Shown: piece by piece, positions 1-9,311 of the stretch
How the letters are laid out: each line of letters opens with the position of its first letter
Position numbering within the stretch: position 1 is the stretch's first letter
Translations under genes and position numbers: made by a program
The notes under the pieces: model-generated
Told to the model about the DNA's origin: nothing
What the model saw: only the letters and a program-made list of their open reading frames with translations
Database searches by the model: none
DNA from: an uncultured Pelagibacteraceae bacterium
GTDB lineage: Bacteria; Pseudomonadota; Alphaproteobacteria; Pelagibacterales; Pelagibacteraceae
Assembly: GCA_902623785.1 (NCBI GenBank)
Contig: CACNVG010000002.1
Coordinates: forward strand, 25,393 to 89,392
Length of the DNA: 64,000 nucleotides
Direction: 5' to 3'

Positions 1-577
1 AAGGTAATGCAAGAATACCTACAAAAATTAGAATTGAAACTAAAGCAGCCTTACATTTTAGGTAAGTTTCATTAATAAATGATTTAAGTTTTGATTTGAT
101 AGAGTAAAAAATTAAAACAAAATAAGTTTGGGCGGCTATTTCAAATATGATGAATGCTAACATTATTACTCGTCTAAAAAGTTTATACACGTCAATATCA
201 AACTTTATGCCTAGAAAAATCGAATGGATTACAAGACAAATTGCAGATCCAATTCCAAAGAAAAGCATTTTTTTTAAGTGTTTATGATTTCCATGTATGT
301 TTAATATAATTTGTTTATTAAAGATCCAATATTTAATTAATAAATAAGCGGTTAAAAACATAGCAGGCTTAAATACTAAATAAGTTGGAAAGTATCTTGC
401 TGTTCTACTTATAGAGGCCCCACCATCTATATAAGGTATTGTGGGAAGTATTATATTTTCTTTATTGGGAAAAAGTTCGTGAAATTGAGTAATTAAAATT
501 AAACAAGTATTTGTAGCAATAAATGGAACTATAAAAATCCAAATACTTAAGGCCTTGACCTTTTTGATATTATCCAT
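1..577 (-). CDS. Multi-spanning membrane protein, C-terminus cut by the window edge
   Basis: An open frame runs leftward from an ATG at 575-577 to base 1 without a stop (192 codons seen). It begins MDNIKKVKALSIWIF and holds several long hydrophobic stretches, so it is an integral membrane protein. A segment reading SISRTARYFPTYLVF lies about 60-75 residues in, between an extracytoplasmic-looking loop and a membrane helix. That arrangement loosely recalls the Frag1/DRAM/Sfk1 membrane family, but I cannot confirm it. The gene lies just downstream of the tiny basic gene at 589-672 on the same strand (11-base gap), so the two are probably co-transcribed. Function is unknown. Confidence 0.6.
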   Translation of the reverse strand, partial: MDNIKKVKALSIWIFIVPFIATNTCLILITQFHELFPNKENIILPTIPYIDGGASISRTARYFPTYLVFKPAMFLTAYLLIKYWIFNKQIILNIHGNHKHLKKMLFFGIGSAICLVIHSIFLGIKFDIDVYKLFRRVIMLAFIIFEIAAQTYFVLIFYSIKSKLKSFINETYLKCKAALVSILIFVGILALP

Positions 578-588
578 TTTGAGCAGAA

Positions 589-672
589 TTATTTCTTTTT
601 ATTTTTTTTTCTTGCTCTTCTTTTTTTTGAGCCCATTTTTCTTCGGCCTCTGTGTTTCTTCGGATAACCCAT
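589..672 (-). CDS. 27-residue extremely basic protein, possible small ribosomal-type protein
   Basis: The frame starts at ATG 672-670, preceded by a strong ribosome-binding site (AGGAG, reverse complement of bases 678-682), and stops at TAA 591-589. The product begins MGYPKKHRGRRKMGSKKRR and is about 60% Lys/Arg. Such composition is typical of very short ribosomal or ribosome-associated proteins, for example bTHX or the bacterial AURKAIP1/COX24-like (mS38) family. The RGRRKMGSKKRR core weakly resembles the latter; that comparison is from memory and is inference. The good start signal and the clean stop argue that it is translated. Confidence 0.55.
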   Translation of the reverse strand: MGYPKKHRGRRKMGSKKRRARKKNKKK

Positions 673-747
673 AATTATCTCCTAGTTATTATTTTATTGA
701 CTTATATAAGGGATATAGCATTGTCCCCATAAGTATTCAATTTTTTT

Positions 748-1920
748 ATGGGCTACTCTTTTAAAACTTTTTTGAAACACACTGCAAAAGATTTTCATAA
801 TCAGTCAGTAAATCCGCCTGTAGTGCGGGCATCAACTATTATTTTTAAATCCATGCAAGATATTAGAAAAACTCAAAAGAAAAGTATCAAAGATCCAACT
901 GGTGGCCACTATGATTATGGAAGACAAGGAACATCAACGACACATATACTTTCAAAAATTTTAACGAAATTGGAAGAGTCTTATCATGTTTTTCTAACAC
1001 CAACTGGTTTTGGCTCTGTTTTTTTAGCAATATTCAGTGTTGTAAGACCTGGGGATGAAATTATAGTTGCTGATCCTGTTTATAGTCCAACACGATTATT
1101 AACTAAAGATTATTTAAAAGAATTTAACATTAAAACAAAATTTTATAATCCACATGATCTTAATTCTATAAAAAAAAATATAAGTAAAAAAACAAAACTT
1201 ATATTTGTTGAGTGTCCTGGTAGTAATTCATTTGAGTTTCAAGACCTATCGAAAATAATTTCTATAGCAAAAAAAAATAAGATTTTTACAGCAATTGATA
1301 ATACGTGGGGAACACCATATTTTCTTAAGCCAATAAAGTTAGGTTTTGACATGTCTATTGTCTCAGCCACTAAGTATTATTCCGGACATTCTGACGTGAT
1401 GGGTGGCAGTTTAGCAGTGAACAAAAAAGTTTTTAAAAAGGTTCAATTTGCTGAAAAAATAACAGGACTTAGAATGGGCCCAGACGACGCCTATTTAGTT
1501 ACCAGAGGCCTGAGAACTCTTGACGTTAGATTGGATAGACATCAATCAAATGCTATGAAAGTGGCAAGCTTTTTATCAAAAAACAAAAAAATAAAACTCT
1601 TATATCCTCTCAAAAAAGGTTCTCTAAATTACAGACTTTGGAAAAAATATTATGAAGGTGCGTCTGGTCTAATGGGGTTAAGAATTAAATCTTCGAAAAA
1701 AAAGGTAGTCAAATTTGTCAATTCTTTAAAATTATTTGGATATGGATATAGCTGGGGAGGTTTTGAAAGTTTAGCTTTACACCAAGAGATTAGAGAACAA
1801 GGAGACAGGTCTTACTTAAATCTATCAAAAGACGAACACATAGTAAGATTACACATTGGTTTAGAAGATCCTAAAGATTTGATTGAAGATTTGAGAAGAT
1901 CTCTTAAATTCATCAAATGA
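748..1920 (+). CDS. metC: Cystathionine beta-lyase (Cys/Met metabolism PLP enzyme)
   Basis: The 390-residue protein belongs to the fold-type I, PLP-dependent Cys/Met metabolism family. Family landmarks are the DYGRQG stretch (residues 56-61, Tyr/Arg contacting the neighbouring subunit's PLP), AIDNTW with Asp184 for the pyridine nitrogen, and SATKYYSGHSDVMGG with Lys209 as the Schiff-base lysine. The SGHSDVMGG wording is typical of cystathionine beta-lyases, which split cystathionine to homocysteine, pyruvate and ammonia in methionine synthesis. A gamma-lyase or another C-S lyase activity cannot be excluded. Length is normal for the family. No strong ribosome-binding site is visible. The stop codon overlaps the next gene's ATG as ATGA, so the two are translationally coupled. 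Confidence 0.85.
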   Translation: MGYSFKTFLKHTAKDFHNQSVNPPVVRASTIIFKSMQDIRKTQKKSIKDPTGGHYDYGRQGTSTTHILSKILTKLEESYHVFLTPTGFGSVFLAIFSVVRPGDEIIVADPVYSPTRLLTKDYLKEFNIKTKFYNPHDLNSIKKNISKKTKLIFVECPGSNSFEFQDLSKIISIAKKNKIFTAIDNTWGTPYFLKPIKLGFDMSIVSATKYYSGHSDVMGGSLAVNKKVFKKVQFAEKITGLRMGPDDAYLVTRGLRTLDVRLDRHQSNAMKVASFLSKNKKIKLLYPLKKGSLNYRLWKKYYEGASGLMGLRIKSSKKKVVKFVNSLKLFGYGYSWGGFESLALHQEIREQGDRSYLNLSKDEHIVRLHIGLEDPKDLIEDLRRSLKFIK

Positions 1921-3137
1921 GTGCTGAAAAATTTATTCAAAACAAACTAGCTCTAACAACTTTAATTTGCGCCTGTGTAGTAGTCCTAATGTCTTTAAGT
2001 GTAAGACAAGTTTTTGGAATGTTTTTTATTGACTTTAATAATGACTTAGGAATTTCAAATACTGAATTTGGTTTAGCTATAGGAATTCAAATGCTTGGAT
2101 GGGGACTGTCAGGTCCCATTTTTGGAGTTCTTGCTGATAAATATGGAGGTCACAAATCAATTATCCTTGCGTTTCTTTTTTACATCCTTGGAGTTTATTT
2201 TTTATATGCAGGTCCTAACACTGGAATTTACTTCCAAATTAGTTTAGGAGTTTTAATTGGTATTGGTTGCGGAGGCACAGCGATTAGTATTCCAATGTCA
2301 ATTGTCGGTAAACATTTTCCACTTTCAAATAGAACAATCGCGATGAGCATTGTTACAGCTGTTGGTTCCTTTGGTTATTTCCTTTCACCGCTTTTTACAA
2401 ATTATTCCTTACAAAGTAATGGATGGGTAAATACCCTTTTTTATTTCATGATATTTTTATCTATTGGATTAATATTTGCTTATTTTGTTAGATCACCACA
2501 GCTAGATAAAACGAATGATGCTCACAATGATCAAGGGTCTTTAGATGCTCTTAAAGAAGCATTTCGAAACAAAAGTTATGTTTTGCTAGTTTCAGGATTC
2601 TTCGTATGTGGTTTTCATATCACTTTAGTTGGAACCCATGTGCCCAAATATGTAGTAGACAGAGGTCTAGATGATTGGACAGCAGCGATGATTTTATCTC
2701 TAATAGGTTTTTTTAATATCATTGGTTCTTTATTGAGTGGCTATTTATCTACAAAGATGAGTAAAAAAATTATCTTAAGTTCTATTTATTTTTTAAGAGG
2801 TATCTCAATTTGTTTTTTTATTTTCTTACCCCCAAGCACTATTTCATCAATAATATTTGGTGCTAGTTTTGGCTTTTTATGGCTATCCACTGTTCCAGCT
2901 ACGAGTGGAATTGTAGCTCATATTTTCGGGACTAAATATCTTGGCCTTTTATATGGTTTAGTTTTTTTAAGTCATCAATTTGGATCTTTTTTTGGTGCAT
3001 ATCTTGGTGGACTGTTCTATGACATATATGGCTCTTATGACTATGCGTGGTATTTAGCAATTGCATTATCTGTTTTTGCAGGCTTAATACACCTACCAAT
3101 TAAAGAGCAAGCTATTGAAAGATACCAAAAGGCATAA
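1917..3137 (+). CDS. MFS transporter, oxalate/formate or monocarboxylate-type
   Basis: The 406-residue protein has about 12 hydrophobic segments, the usual two sets of six for the major facilitator superfamily. A motif-A-like loop, GVLADKYGGHKS (near residues 70-81), follows the second helix, and a repeat GYLSTKMSKK follows the eighth. The general look is of the anion or monocarboxylate branch (OxlT/MCT-like). The substrate cannot be read from sequence. Coupling to the cystathionine beta-lyase by a 4-base overlap hints that it carries a related amino acid or keto-acid product, which is inference only. Confidence 0.8.
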   Translation: MSAEKFIQNKLALTTLICACVVVLMSLSVRQVFGMFFIDFNNDLGISNTEFGLAIGIQMLGWGLSGPIFGVLADKYGGHKSIILAFLFYILGVYFLYAGPNTGIYFQISLGVLIGIGCGGTAISIPMSIVGKHFPLSNRTIAMSIVTAVGSFGYFLSPLFTNYSLQSNGWVNTLFYFMIFLSIGLIFAYFVRSPQLDKTNDAHNDQGSLDALKEAFRNKSYVLLVSGFFVCGFHITLVGTHVPKYVVDRGLDDWTAAMILSLIGFFNIIGSLLSGYLSTKMSKKIILSSIYFLRGISICFFIFLPPSTISSIIFGASFGFLWLSTVPATSGIVAHIFGTKYLGLLYGLVFLSHQFGSFFGAYLGGLFYDIYGSYDYAWYLAIALSVFAGLIHLPIKEQAIERYQKA

Positions 3138-3138
3138 A

Positions 3139-4329
3139 GTGGAATTCAGTCCTTATCTGGAAAGATTATATCAGTCGGATAAGCCAATGATTATTTATAA
3201 ATTTGGAAATAAATATAAAATATTTACAGATTTTTCAAAAAAAATAATTCTTAATAATTCAAATATAAAAGGTTTTTTAGAAAGTTTTTCAAAAAAAAAA
3301 TATAGGAGAGAACAAGATTTATTTATTGGTTTTTTTGGATATGAAATATTATGTAATTTATTAAATATAAAAGTAAAAAATCAGAAGAAAAAAAAATTTT
3401 ATAAAGGAATTTTTTATAAACCAGAGACTGTAATTACAATATCTGACAAGGTAAAAATTTCATCCAATATAAAAAGAAATAAATTCAATAACAAGTTTAA
3501 TCCTACAAAAGTTTTAAGTCCTTTTAAAATAAACATAGATTTTAATAAGTATAAGAAAATTTTTAATTTATTTTCAAAAAAAATCAAAGAAGGTGAAACA
3601 TATCAGATCAAAATTTGCACTAAGTACAAAAATAGCTCAATAATAAATCCAATTAATTTTTTCTGGAAATTAATGAAAGTAAACTCATCCCCCGAGTCGT
3701 TTATGATACGTGACAAAGATTACTCAATTGTAAGCTGTTCTCCAGAAACATTAATTGAAAAAAAGGGTTTTAAGCTAAAAACAAAACCTATAGCTGGAAC
3801 TTTAAAAAAAAACACTAAACTCAATAAGTCAAAAGCACTTAGTTTTTTTAAAAATAATAATAAAGAAACAAAGGAACATAACATGATAGTTGACATGGAA
3901 AGAAATGATTTATCGAGGATTTGCAGGCCAGGAAGTGTAAAAATTACAAAAAAAAAATATGTAGAAGAATATAAACATCTTTTTCATTATGTAACTACTA
4001 TAGAGGGCAATTTAAAAAAAAGATTTAAACTTATTAATATAATAAAATCAATGATGCCAGGTGGATCTGTTATAGGTTGCCCAAAAATCAAAACCTTAGA
4101 GTTACTCAACAGCCAAGAAAAAGAAGATAGAAATATATTTACTGGGAGTTTTGGTTTTATAAAATTTAATAAGGACTTACGTTTTAATATTATTATAAGA
4201 TCAATCTTAAATTTTAAAAATAGATCTGAGGTATCTGCTGCATCGGGAGTAGTTTTAGAAAGTTCGCCAAAAAAAGAATTTAATGAAAATTTCATAAAAG
4301 CAAAATCGTTACTGGAGTTATTTAAATGA
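3139..4329 (+). CDS. pabB: Chorismate-binding synthase component I (PabB/TrpE-like)
   Basis: The protein shows the chorismate-binding domain of aminodeoxychorismate or anthranilate synthase. Landmarks are GETYQIKI (about residues 152-159), SPETLIE, KTKPIAGT (about 217-221 for PIAGT), DMERNDLSRIC, MMPGGSVIGCPK and a terminal ASGVV. At 396 residues it is shorter than TrpE (near 500) and the N-terminal LLES tryptophan-feedback motif is absent, which favours PabB (chorismate plus glutamine to aminodeoxychorismate, for folate). However, PIAGT carries Ala where classical PabB has a nucleophilic Lys (PIKGT), so anthranilate synthesis is possible. I chose GTG 3139 because AAGG lies six bases upstream and it avoids a 23-base overlap; TTG 3115 and ATG 3187 are alternatives. 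It overlaps pabA by 4 bases. Confidence 0.75.
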   Translation: MEFSPYLERLYQSDKPMIIYKFGNKYKIFTDFSKKIILNNSNIKGFLESFSKKKYRREQDLFIGFFGYEILCNLLNIKVKNQKKKKFYKGIFYKPETVITISDKVKISSNIKRNKFNNKFNPTKVLSPFKINIDFNKYKKIFNLFSKKIKEGETYQIKICTKYKNSSIINPINFFWKLMKVNSSPESFMIRDKDYSIVSCSPETLIEKKGFKLKTKPIAGTLKKNTKLNKSKALSFFKNNNKETKEHNMIVDMERNDLSRICRPGSVKITKKKYVEEYKHLFHYVTTIEGNLKKRFKLINIIKSMMPGGSVIGCPKIKTLELLNSQEKEDRNIFTGSFGFIKFNKDLRFNIIIRSILNFKNRSEVSAASGVVLESSPKKEFNENFIKAKSLLELFK

Positions 4330-4883
4330 TTTATATTATCGATCACCAAGATTCATTTACGTGGAATGTTGTTCATCAATTTGCTGAATTCGAAAAAGTA
4401 TACTGTTCAGATTACTTTGATATAAATTTAGAATTACTTAAGAAATCAGATGTAATAGTTTTCTCACCTGGTCCAGGTTCACCTAAGGATTATCCAGAAA
4501 CTTCAAAAATATACAGTATGTTTAAAGGTAAAAAAAAAATAATAGGTATTTGTTTAGGATTTCAATTAATATTATTTAACGAGGGTGGAAAGATAAAACA
4601 ACAGAAAAAAATATGTCACGGTTACCAATCAAAAATTAGGGTAAATAGCAAAAGTAAAATATTTAAGAAAAATAAAATATTTAAAATTGGCAGATATCAT
4701 TCATTAAAATTACACGAACCTTTTCAATCAAAAAATATTAACATAACAATGCGCTGCGCAGAAACAAATATTGCAATGGCTTTTGAGGACAATTTGAATA
4801 AAATTTACGGATTCCAATTTCATCCAGACTCTTTTTTAACTGAAAATGGTAAATTTTTTATTAAAAAAATTCTTTCTAACTAA
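4326..4883 (+). CDS. pabA: Glutamine amidotransferase component II (PabA/TrpG-like)
   Basis: This 185-residue class I glutamine amidotransferase would release ammonia from glutamine for the synthase component encoded just upstream, with which it shares an ATGA overlap. FSPGPGSP (46-53) forms the oxyanion region, GICLGFQ (74-80) carries the nucleophile Cys76, and FQFHPDS (163-169) carries the catalytic His166. In nearly all family members this last motif is HPES, where Glu completes the triad. Here position 168 is Asp. That conservative change may alter glutaminase activity or may simply be a lineage variant. The partner enzyme decides whether the pair makes p-aminobenzoate or anthranilate precursors. 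Confidence 0.82.
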   Translation: MIYIIDHQDSFTWNVVHQFAEFEKVYCSDYFDINLELLKKSDVIVFSPGPGSPKDYPETSKIYSMFKGKKKIIGICLGFQLILFNEGGKIKQQKKICHGYQSKIRVNSKSKIFKKNKIFKIGRYHSLKLHEPFQSKNINITMRCAETNIAMAFEDNLNKIYGFQFHPDSFLTENGKFFIKKILSN

Positions 4884-4997
4884 CGAATTGAAATTTTTTT
4901 TTAAAGCTTTTAAGTTTGAGATTATGAAGTTATAAATCTTTTAATTCTTATATTAATAAGTTCTAGTACATTTTGAAAAGCTATGTTACGTTAAATC

Positions 4998-6323
4998 ATG
5001 TTAAAAAACTTATACAAAATAGCTAACGAAAAAAAGATAAAATATTTTTTAATAAGTTTTGTAGATTTATTTGGGGTATTAAGATCAAAATTAGTCCCTA
5101 AGCGCGCTATTAAAGAAATGCAAAAAACAGGTGCAGGATTTGCTGGTTTTGCTGCCTGGTTAGATTTGACTCCTGCTGATCCTGATATATTTGGTGTTCC
5201 AGACCCAGATAGTCTAATTCAATTACCATGGAATAAGGAAGTAGGTTGGTTAGCATCTGATCTTTGGATAAATGGAAAGCCTTTAGAAGCATCTCCCAGA
5301 GTAATGTTAAAGAACCAAATTAAGAGCCTAAAAAAAAAAGGTTTTAGTATGAAATCTGGTGTGGAATGTGAATTTTTTCTTGTTACAGCTCAAGGTAATT
5401 CAATTTTAGACTCTAGAGATACTCAACCAAAACCTTGCTATGACCAATTAGCTTTAATGAGACGGTATGATTTTATTAAAGAAATTTGTGAGTATATGAT
5501 CGAGATGGGATGGGGTCCTTATCAGAATGATCACGAAGATGCTAATGGTCAATTTGAAATGAATTGGAATTATGACGACTGTTTGGTTACAGCAGATAGA
5601 CACACTTTCTTTAAATTTATGGTTAAAACGATAGCAGAGAAATACGGGTTTAGAGCTACATTTATGCCTAAGCTATTTAAGAATATGACAGGAAATGGAT
5701 GTCACGCACATATCTCTATTTGGAAGGGTAAAAAAAATAAATTTTTGGATAAATCAAATGGTCTAGGCTTGAGTAAAATTGCTTATAACTTTCTTGGTGG
5801 AGTGATCAAAAATGCATCATCACTATCTGCTTTCTTTAACCCAACTATAAATAGTTATAGAAGGATAAATGCTCTAAATACAAAATCTGGTTCATCATGG
5901 TCACCAAGCCGCATTTCTTATACTGGCAATAATAGAACTCATATGATTAGAATTCCAGATCCAGGTAGATTTGAGCTAAGGTTAATGGATGGCTCTACTA
6001 ATCCATATTTATTACAAGCAAGTATAATAGCAGCTGGTTTAGATGGTTTAAAAAATAAAATTAATCCAGGAAAACCATTAAATTGCAACATATATGAAGA
6101 TTATAAAAAGTATCCTAACCTTCCAAAACTTCCTAATAATTTAGATCAATCTCTAAAAAAACTGAAAGATAATAGAGATATGAATGCAGCTTTAGGTAAA
6201 CAAGTGATTAATAGTTATATTAAACTCAAAAGAGCTGAAATAAAAAATTTTAAAAAAAAAGAAATTTTCGATAAATCAAAATCTATTACCAAGTGGGAAT
6301 TAAATAATACATTAGATTGTTAA
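4998..6323 (+). CDS. glnT: Type III glutamate-ammonia ligase (GlnT-type glutamine synthetase)
   Basis: The 441-residue protein matches the GlnT branch of glutamine synthetases found in rhizobia and marine alphaproteobacteria. Its N-terminus, with KIKYFLISFVDLFG then GAGFAGFAAWLDLTPADPD, is characteristic of that branch. The catalytic domain shows the expected metal and substrate motifs GVECEFFLV, NGCHAHISIW and RIPDPGRFELRLMDGSTNPYL. It should make glutamine from glutamate, ammonia and ATP. The related gamma-glutamylmethylamide synthetase (GmaS) is a close alternative, so a role in methylamine use is possible, but no other methylamine genes are visible. It is transcribed alone and its stop overlaps the convergent asparagine synthase by 4 bases. 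Confidence 0.85.
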   Translation: MLKNLYKIANEKKIKYFLISFVDLFGVLRSKLVPKRAIKEMQKTGAGFAGFAAWLDLTPADPDIFGVPDPDSLIQLPWNKEVGWLASDLWINGKPLEASPRVMLKNQIKSLKKKGFSMKSGVECEFFLVTAQGNSILDSRDTQPKPCYDQLALMRRYDFIKEICEYMIEMGWGPYQNDHEDANGQFEMNWNYDDCLVTADRHTFFKFMVKTIAEKYGFRATFMPKLFKNMTGNGCHAHISIWKGKKNKFLDKSNGLGLSKIAYNFLGGVIKNASSLSAFFNPTINSYRRINALNTKSGSSWSPSRISYTGNNRTHMIRIPDPGRFELRLMDGSTNPYLLQASIIAAGLDGLKNKINPGKPLNCNIYEDYKKYPNLPKLPNNLDQSLKKLKDNRDMNAALGKQVINSYIKLKRAEIKNFKKKEIFDKSKSITKWELNNTLDC

Positions 6324-8143
6324 GTGCTGATAAAAATATCATGCCATTTTTGAAACATTATTAGCGACCATAATGATTTATGATTATATGTTTTTTTCAT
6401 AAAAATATCATTTTTATCAGTATATTTTCCATTTTTTTGATAACTATCTAAAAAATTTGATATAAAATCATAATCAAATATTTGATCTTTTTTTATTTTA
6501 TCTTTATGAAACAGTTCATTTTTTATATATCTAAAATTATGGTCAATGGCCTGTGACTCTAATCCCACAAAGCCCCTTTTTCTATTATATATATTATCTT
6601 TTGGCAAAATTCCTTTTACAGTTTCTCTCAATAAATATTTAAAGTCTTTTTTGTCTGTTCTTAAATTATGAGGAACAGTTTGCATTAAGTTTGTTAATTC
6701 ATTATCTAAAAAAGGTGCACGTGCTTCTATTTGATTTGCCATTGAAAACTTATTTGTCATGTTACAATATTCATCTGGCAGTTGATTTGTTAAATCTAAA
6801 TTAAAGATTTTATCCCTAATATTTTTCAAATTTTCACCATTTAGCCTATTAAACATAAATCGGCAGGTACTCTCAAAATTTTCACTTTTGTCAAATAATA
6901 ATTTATTTTTTAAACTATCTTTGAAAAAAAACTTTCGGTCAAAAAAAAGTGTTTTAAACTGATAATAATTATTCGTAAAATCAAAGTAAGTTCTTTCCAA
7001 TAGCGTCCATCTACCAAAATTCCCAAAAAGTTCATCGCCACCTAAACCTGTAAGAATAACTCCATATTTTTTCCCAGCTTCTTTGAAAACATGCCACAAA
7101 GGTAGTCCACCTCCGTAAGGTTCGTCGAGGTGATAAACCATTTTATCTAAATCTTTAAAATAGTTATCTTGATTAATTAAAATTTCGTTATGGTTAGTTT
7201 TAAAATAATTTGCCGCAATTCTTGACTCATATAATTCGTTTAGAGGACCCTTATTATGACCATCAAATGCCAATGAATAAGTATTTAATTTTCTTTCCTT
7301 AGACAATATTCCGACAATAGACTGTGAGTCTAAACCACCAGACAAACCACAAGCTAATGGCACATCAGAAAGAGTTGATCTTTTAATAGAATTTTTTAAA
7401 GCAAATAATATTGACTCTGTCCATTCATCTAAATTTTTTGAATTATCTGAATGAATTTTAATATGATGCCATTTTTGAATTTTAAGATCATCACTTATTA
7501 AATCTAGTTCTAAAAAATGTCCTGGTTGAAGTTTTTTTATGTCTTTAATAATTGTTTCTGGGCCTGGACACCACAAAAGACTTAAATAATGATAAAGACT
7601 CTGCTTGTTTATTTTTTTATTTGAATGACCACTTTTAAGGATTGATTTTAATTCTGAAGCAAAAAGAAACTTTTTATTTTTGTGAAAATAGTAAAATGGT
7701 GCTAGGCCAAATCTGTCTCTGCCGCAAATAAGTTTTTGTTTTTTTTTATCAAAAAATGCAAAAGCAAATGATCCATTCAAATAATGTATTCCTTTAGTTC
7801 CATAATGAATTAACAAATTTAAGAGTACTTCTGTATCAGAATTTTTAGTAAAAAATTTGATATTTTCGTTTTCTAATCGATCTCTAAGTTCTGGAGAATT
7901 TAAAATTGTGCCATTAAAAATGATTACATATCTTTCGTCTCTTGAATGCATTGGTTGAATACCTAATTCTAAATCTAAAATTGATAATCTACACATTTTA
8001 AGCCCAAAATTCTTTTGTGAACTAATATATTTGCCCGAGCTATTTGGACCTCTATGCTCTTGAAGCTTATTCATCTTATCAATAATTGTATTTATATCTT
8101 CAGAAGATGAATTACTGTTATAATAGCCTACTATTCCACACAT
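6320..8143 (-). CDS. asnB: Asparagine synthase, glutamine-hydrolysing (AsnB family)
   Basis: The 607-residue protein has an N-terminal class II (Ntn) glutaminase domain with nucleophile Cys2 in MCGIVGYY, Arg31 in HRGPN and the FNGTILN loop at 76-82. The C-terminal ATP-pyrophosphatase domain carries the PP-loop LSGGLDSQ (267-274) and TGLGGDELFGNFGRW. It forms asparagine, or amidates another carboxylate, using glutamine and ATP. In many genomes AsnB-like proteins sit in polysaccharide clusters and amidate sugar acids. The neighbours here are sugar-modifying genes, so such a role is plausible but unproven. It is transcribed away from the DegT aminotransferase gene across a 61-base divergent promoter region. 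Confidence 0.88.
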   Translation of the reverse strand: MCGIVGYYNSNSSSEDINTIIDKMNKLQEHRGPNSSGKYISSQKNFGLKMCRLSILDLELGIQPMHSRDERYVIIFNGTILNSPELRDRLENENIKFFTKNSDTEVLLNLLIHYGTKGIHYLNGSFAFAFFDKKKQKLICGRDRFGLAPFYYFHKNKKFLFASELKSILKSGHSNKKINKQSLYHYLSLLWCPGPETIIKDIKKLQPGHFLELDLISDDLKIQKWHHIKIHSDNSKNLDEWTESILFALKNSIKRSTLSDVPLACGLSGGLDSQSIVGILSKERKLNTYSLAFDGHNKGPLNELYESRIAANYFKTNHNEILINQDNYFKDLDKMVYHLDEPYGGGLPLWHVFKEAGKKYGVILTGLGGDELFGNFGRWTLLERTYFDFTNNYYQFKTLFFDRKFFFKDSLKNKLLFDKSENFESTCRFMFNRLNGENLKNIRDKIFNLDLTNQLPDEYCNMTNKFSMANQIEARAPFLDNELTNLMQTVPHNLRTDKKDFKYLLRETVKGILPKDNIYNRKRGFVGLESQAIDHNFRYIKNELFHKDKIKKDQIFDYDFISNFLDSYQKNGKYTDKNDIFMKKTYNHKSLWSLIMFQKWHDIFIST

Positions 8144-8204
8144 GATGTTACCTAATACTGTATTTACTTTTTATTAATTTAAATTACAACTGTAATTTTA
8201 AAAA

Positions 8205-9311
8205 ATGAAAGTTCCTTTAAGTATAACTAATCTTCAACCTCAAGAAATTAAGCTAGTTTCAGACTCTTTAAAAACTGGTTGGTTGACTCATGGAAAACAA
8301 AACTTAATTTTTGAAAATAAGTTTTCTAACTATATAGGTGTTAAATATTCTGTATCAATGAACTCATGCACTAGTGCATTAGAGTGTGCTGTAAAACTTT
8401 TAAAAAAAAAAGGTGAAATTATAATTCCTAGTTGGACATGGGTATCAACTGCAAATGCTGTTATTAATGCTGGATGCAAACCTGTATTTGCTGATATAGA
8501 ACTAAATTCTAGAAACATTGATCCTGAAGAAATAAAGAAAAAAATTACAAAAAGAACAGTCGCAGTTATTATAGTTCATTTTGGAGGCATGCCTTGCAAA
8601 ATGGATGATATTATCAAAATATGTAAAAAAAAAAATATTACTTTAATTGAAGATAGCGCCGAAACTATAGGTGGCAAATATAAAAATAAGAGAACAGGAT
8701 CATTTGGTATTGGGTGTTTTTCTTTTTTTCCCACCAAGAATATTACTACAACTGAAGGAGGCATGTTAACCACAAACAACCCGAAACATTTTAATTATGT
8801 TAAAAAACTCATTGCGCACGGCATCCAAAAAAATGTGAAATTCCCCTGGAAAAGAGAAGCAATCTTACCTGGGCATAATTTTAGAATGCCAAATCATTTA
8901 GCCGCTTTAGGAGTATCTCAGCTTAGAAAATTAGAGCTTTTCAATAAAAAGAGAAATGAAATAGCTAAATCATATAATAAGTTTTTTAAAAATTTCCCCA
9001 ATATTATTGAAACTCAAAGTGTACCAAAAAATATTAAACACTCTTACCAAATGTATACTTTAAGGGTAAAAAAAAATCTAAGAAATTCCTTTTTAAATTA
9101 CCTAAATAAAAATGATATAGAAGCATCTGTTCATTTTTTTCCACCACTTCATAAACAAAAATATCTTTCAAAATTTAATAAGAATAAATTGAAAAATACC
9201 GAGATATTAATGAATGATATAATAACTTTACCTATGTCTCCCCATTTAACAGGAAGACAAATAAAATATGTTAAAGATATATCATTAAAATGGTTAAAAA
9301 AATCTAAATGA
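8205..9311 (+). CDS. DegT/DnrJ/EryC1/StrS sugar aminotransferase
   Basis: This 368-residue PLP enzyme shows the family hallmarks: NSCTSALECAV near residue 53, PSWTWVSTANAV, LIEDSAETIGG with PLP-binding Asp150, and FSFFPTKNITTTEGGML with the likely Schiff-base Lys178. Family members transfer an amino group from glutamate to a keto group of a nucleotide sugar. This is usually a step toward amino sugars of surface polysaccharides. The exact sugar cannot be deduced. It overlaps the following epimerase gene by 4 bases (ATGA). A formyltransferase two genes on could N-formylate the amino group it installs. Confidence 0.85.
   Translation: MKVPLSITNLQPQEIKLVSDSLKTGWLTHGKQNLIFENKFSNYIGVKYSVSMNSCTSALECAVKLLKKKGEIIIPSWTWVSTANAVINAGCKPVFADIELNSRNIDPEEIKKKITKRTVAVIIVHFGGMPCKMDDIIKICKKKNITLIEDSAETIGGKYKNKRTGSFGIGCFSFFPTKNITTTEGGMLTTNNPKHFNYVKKLIAHGIQKNVKFPWKREAILPGHNFRMPNHLAALGVSQLRKLELFNKKRNEIAKSYNKFFKNFPNIIETQSVPKNIKHSYQMYTLRVKKNLRNSFLNYLNKNDIEASVHFFPPLHKQKYLSKFNKNKLKNTEILMNDIITLPMSPHLTGRQIKYVKDISLKWLKKSK

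Noticed and set aside
673..747. GGGA...TCCC pairing upstream of metC as a SAM-type riboswitch
   Set aside because: Only four pairs form, and I see none of the conserved core of SAM-II or SAM-V riboswitches.
3987..4349. 120-residue minus-strand frame opposite pabB
   Set aside because: It is antisense to the conserved chorismate-binding motifs and shows no family features of its own.
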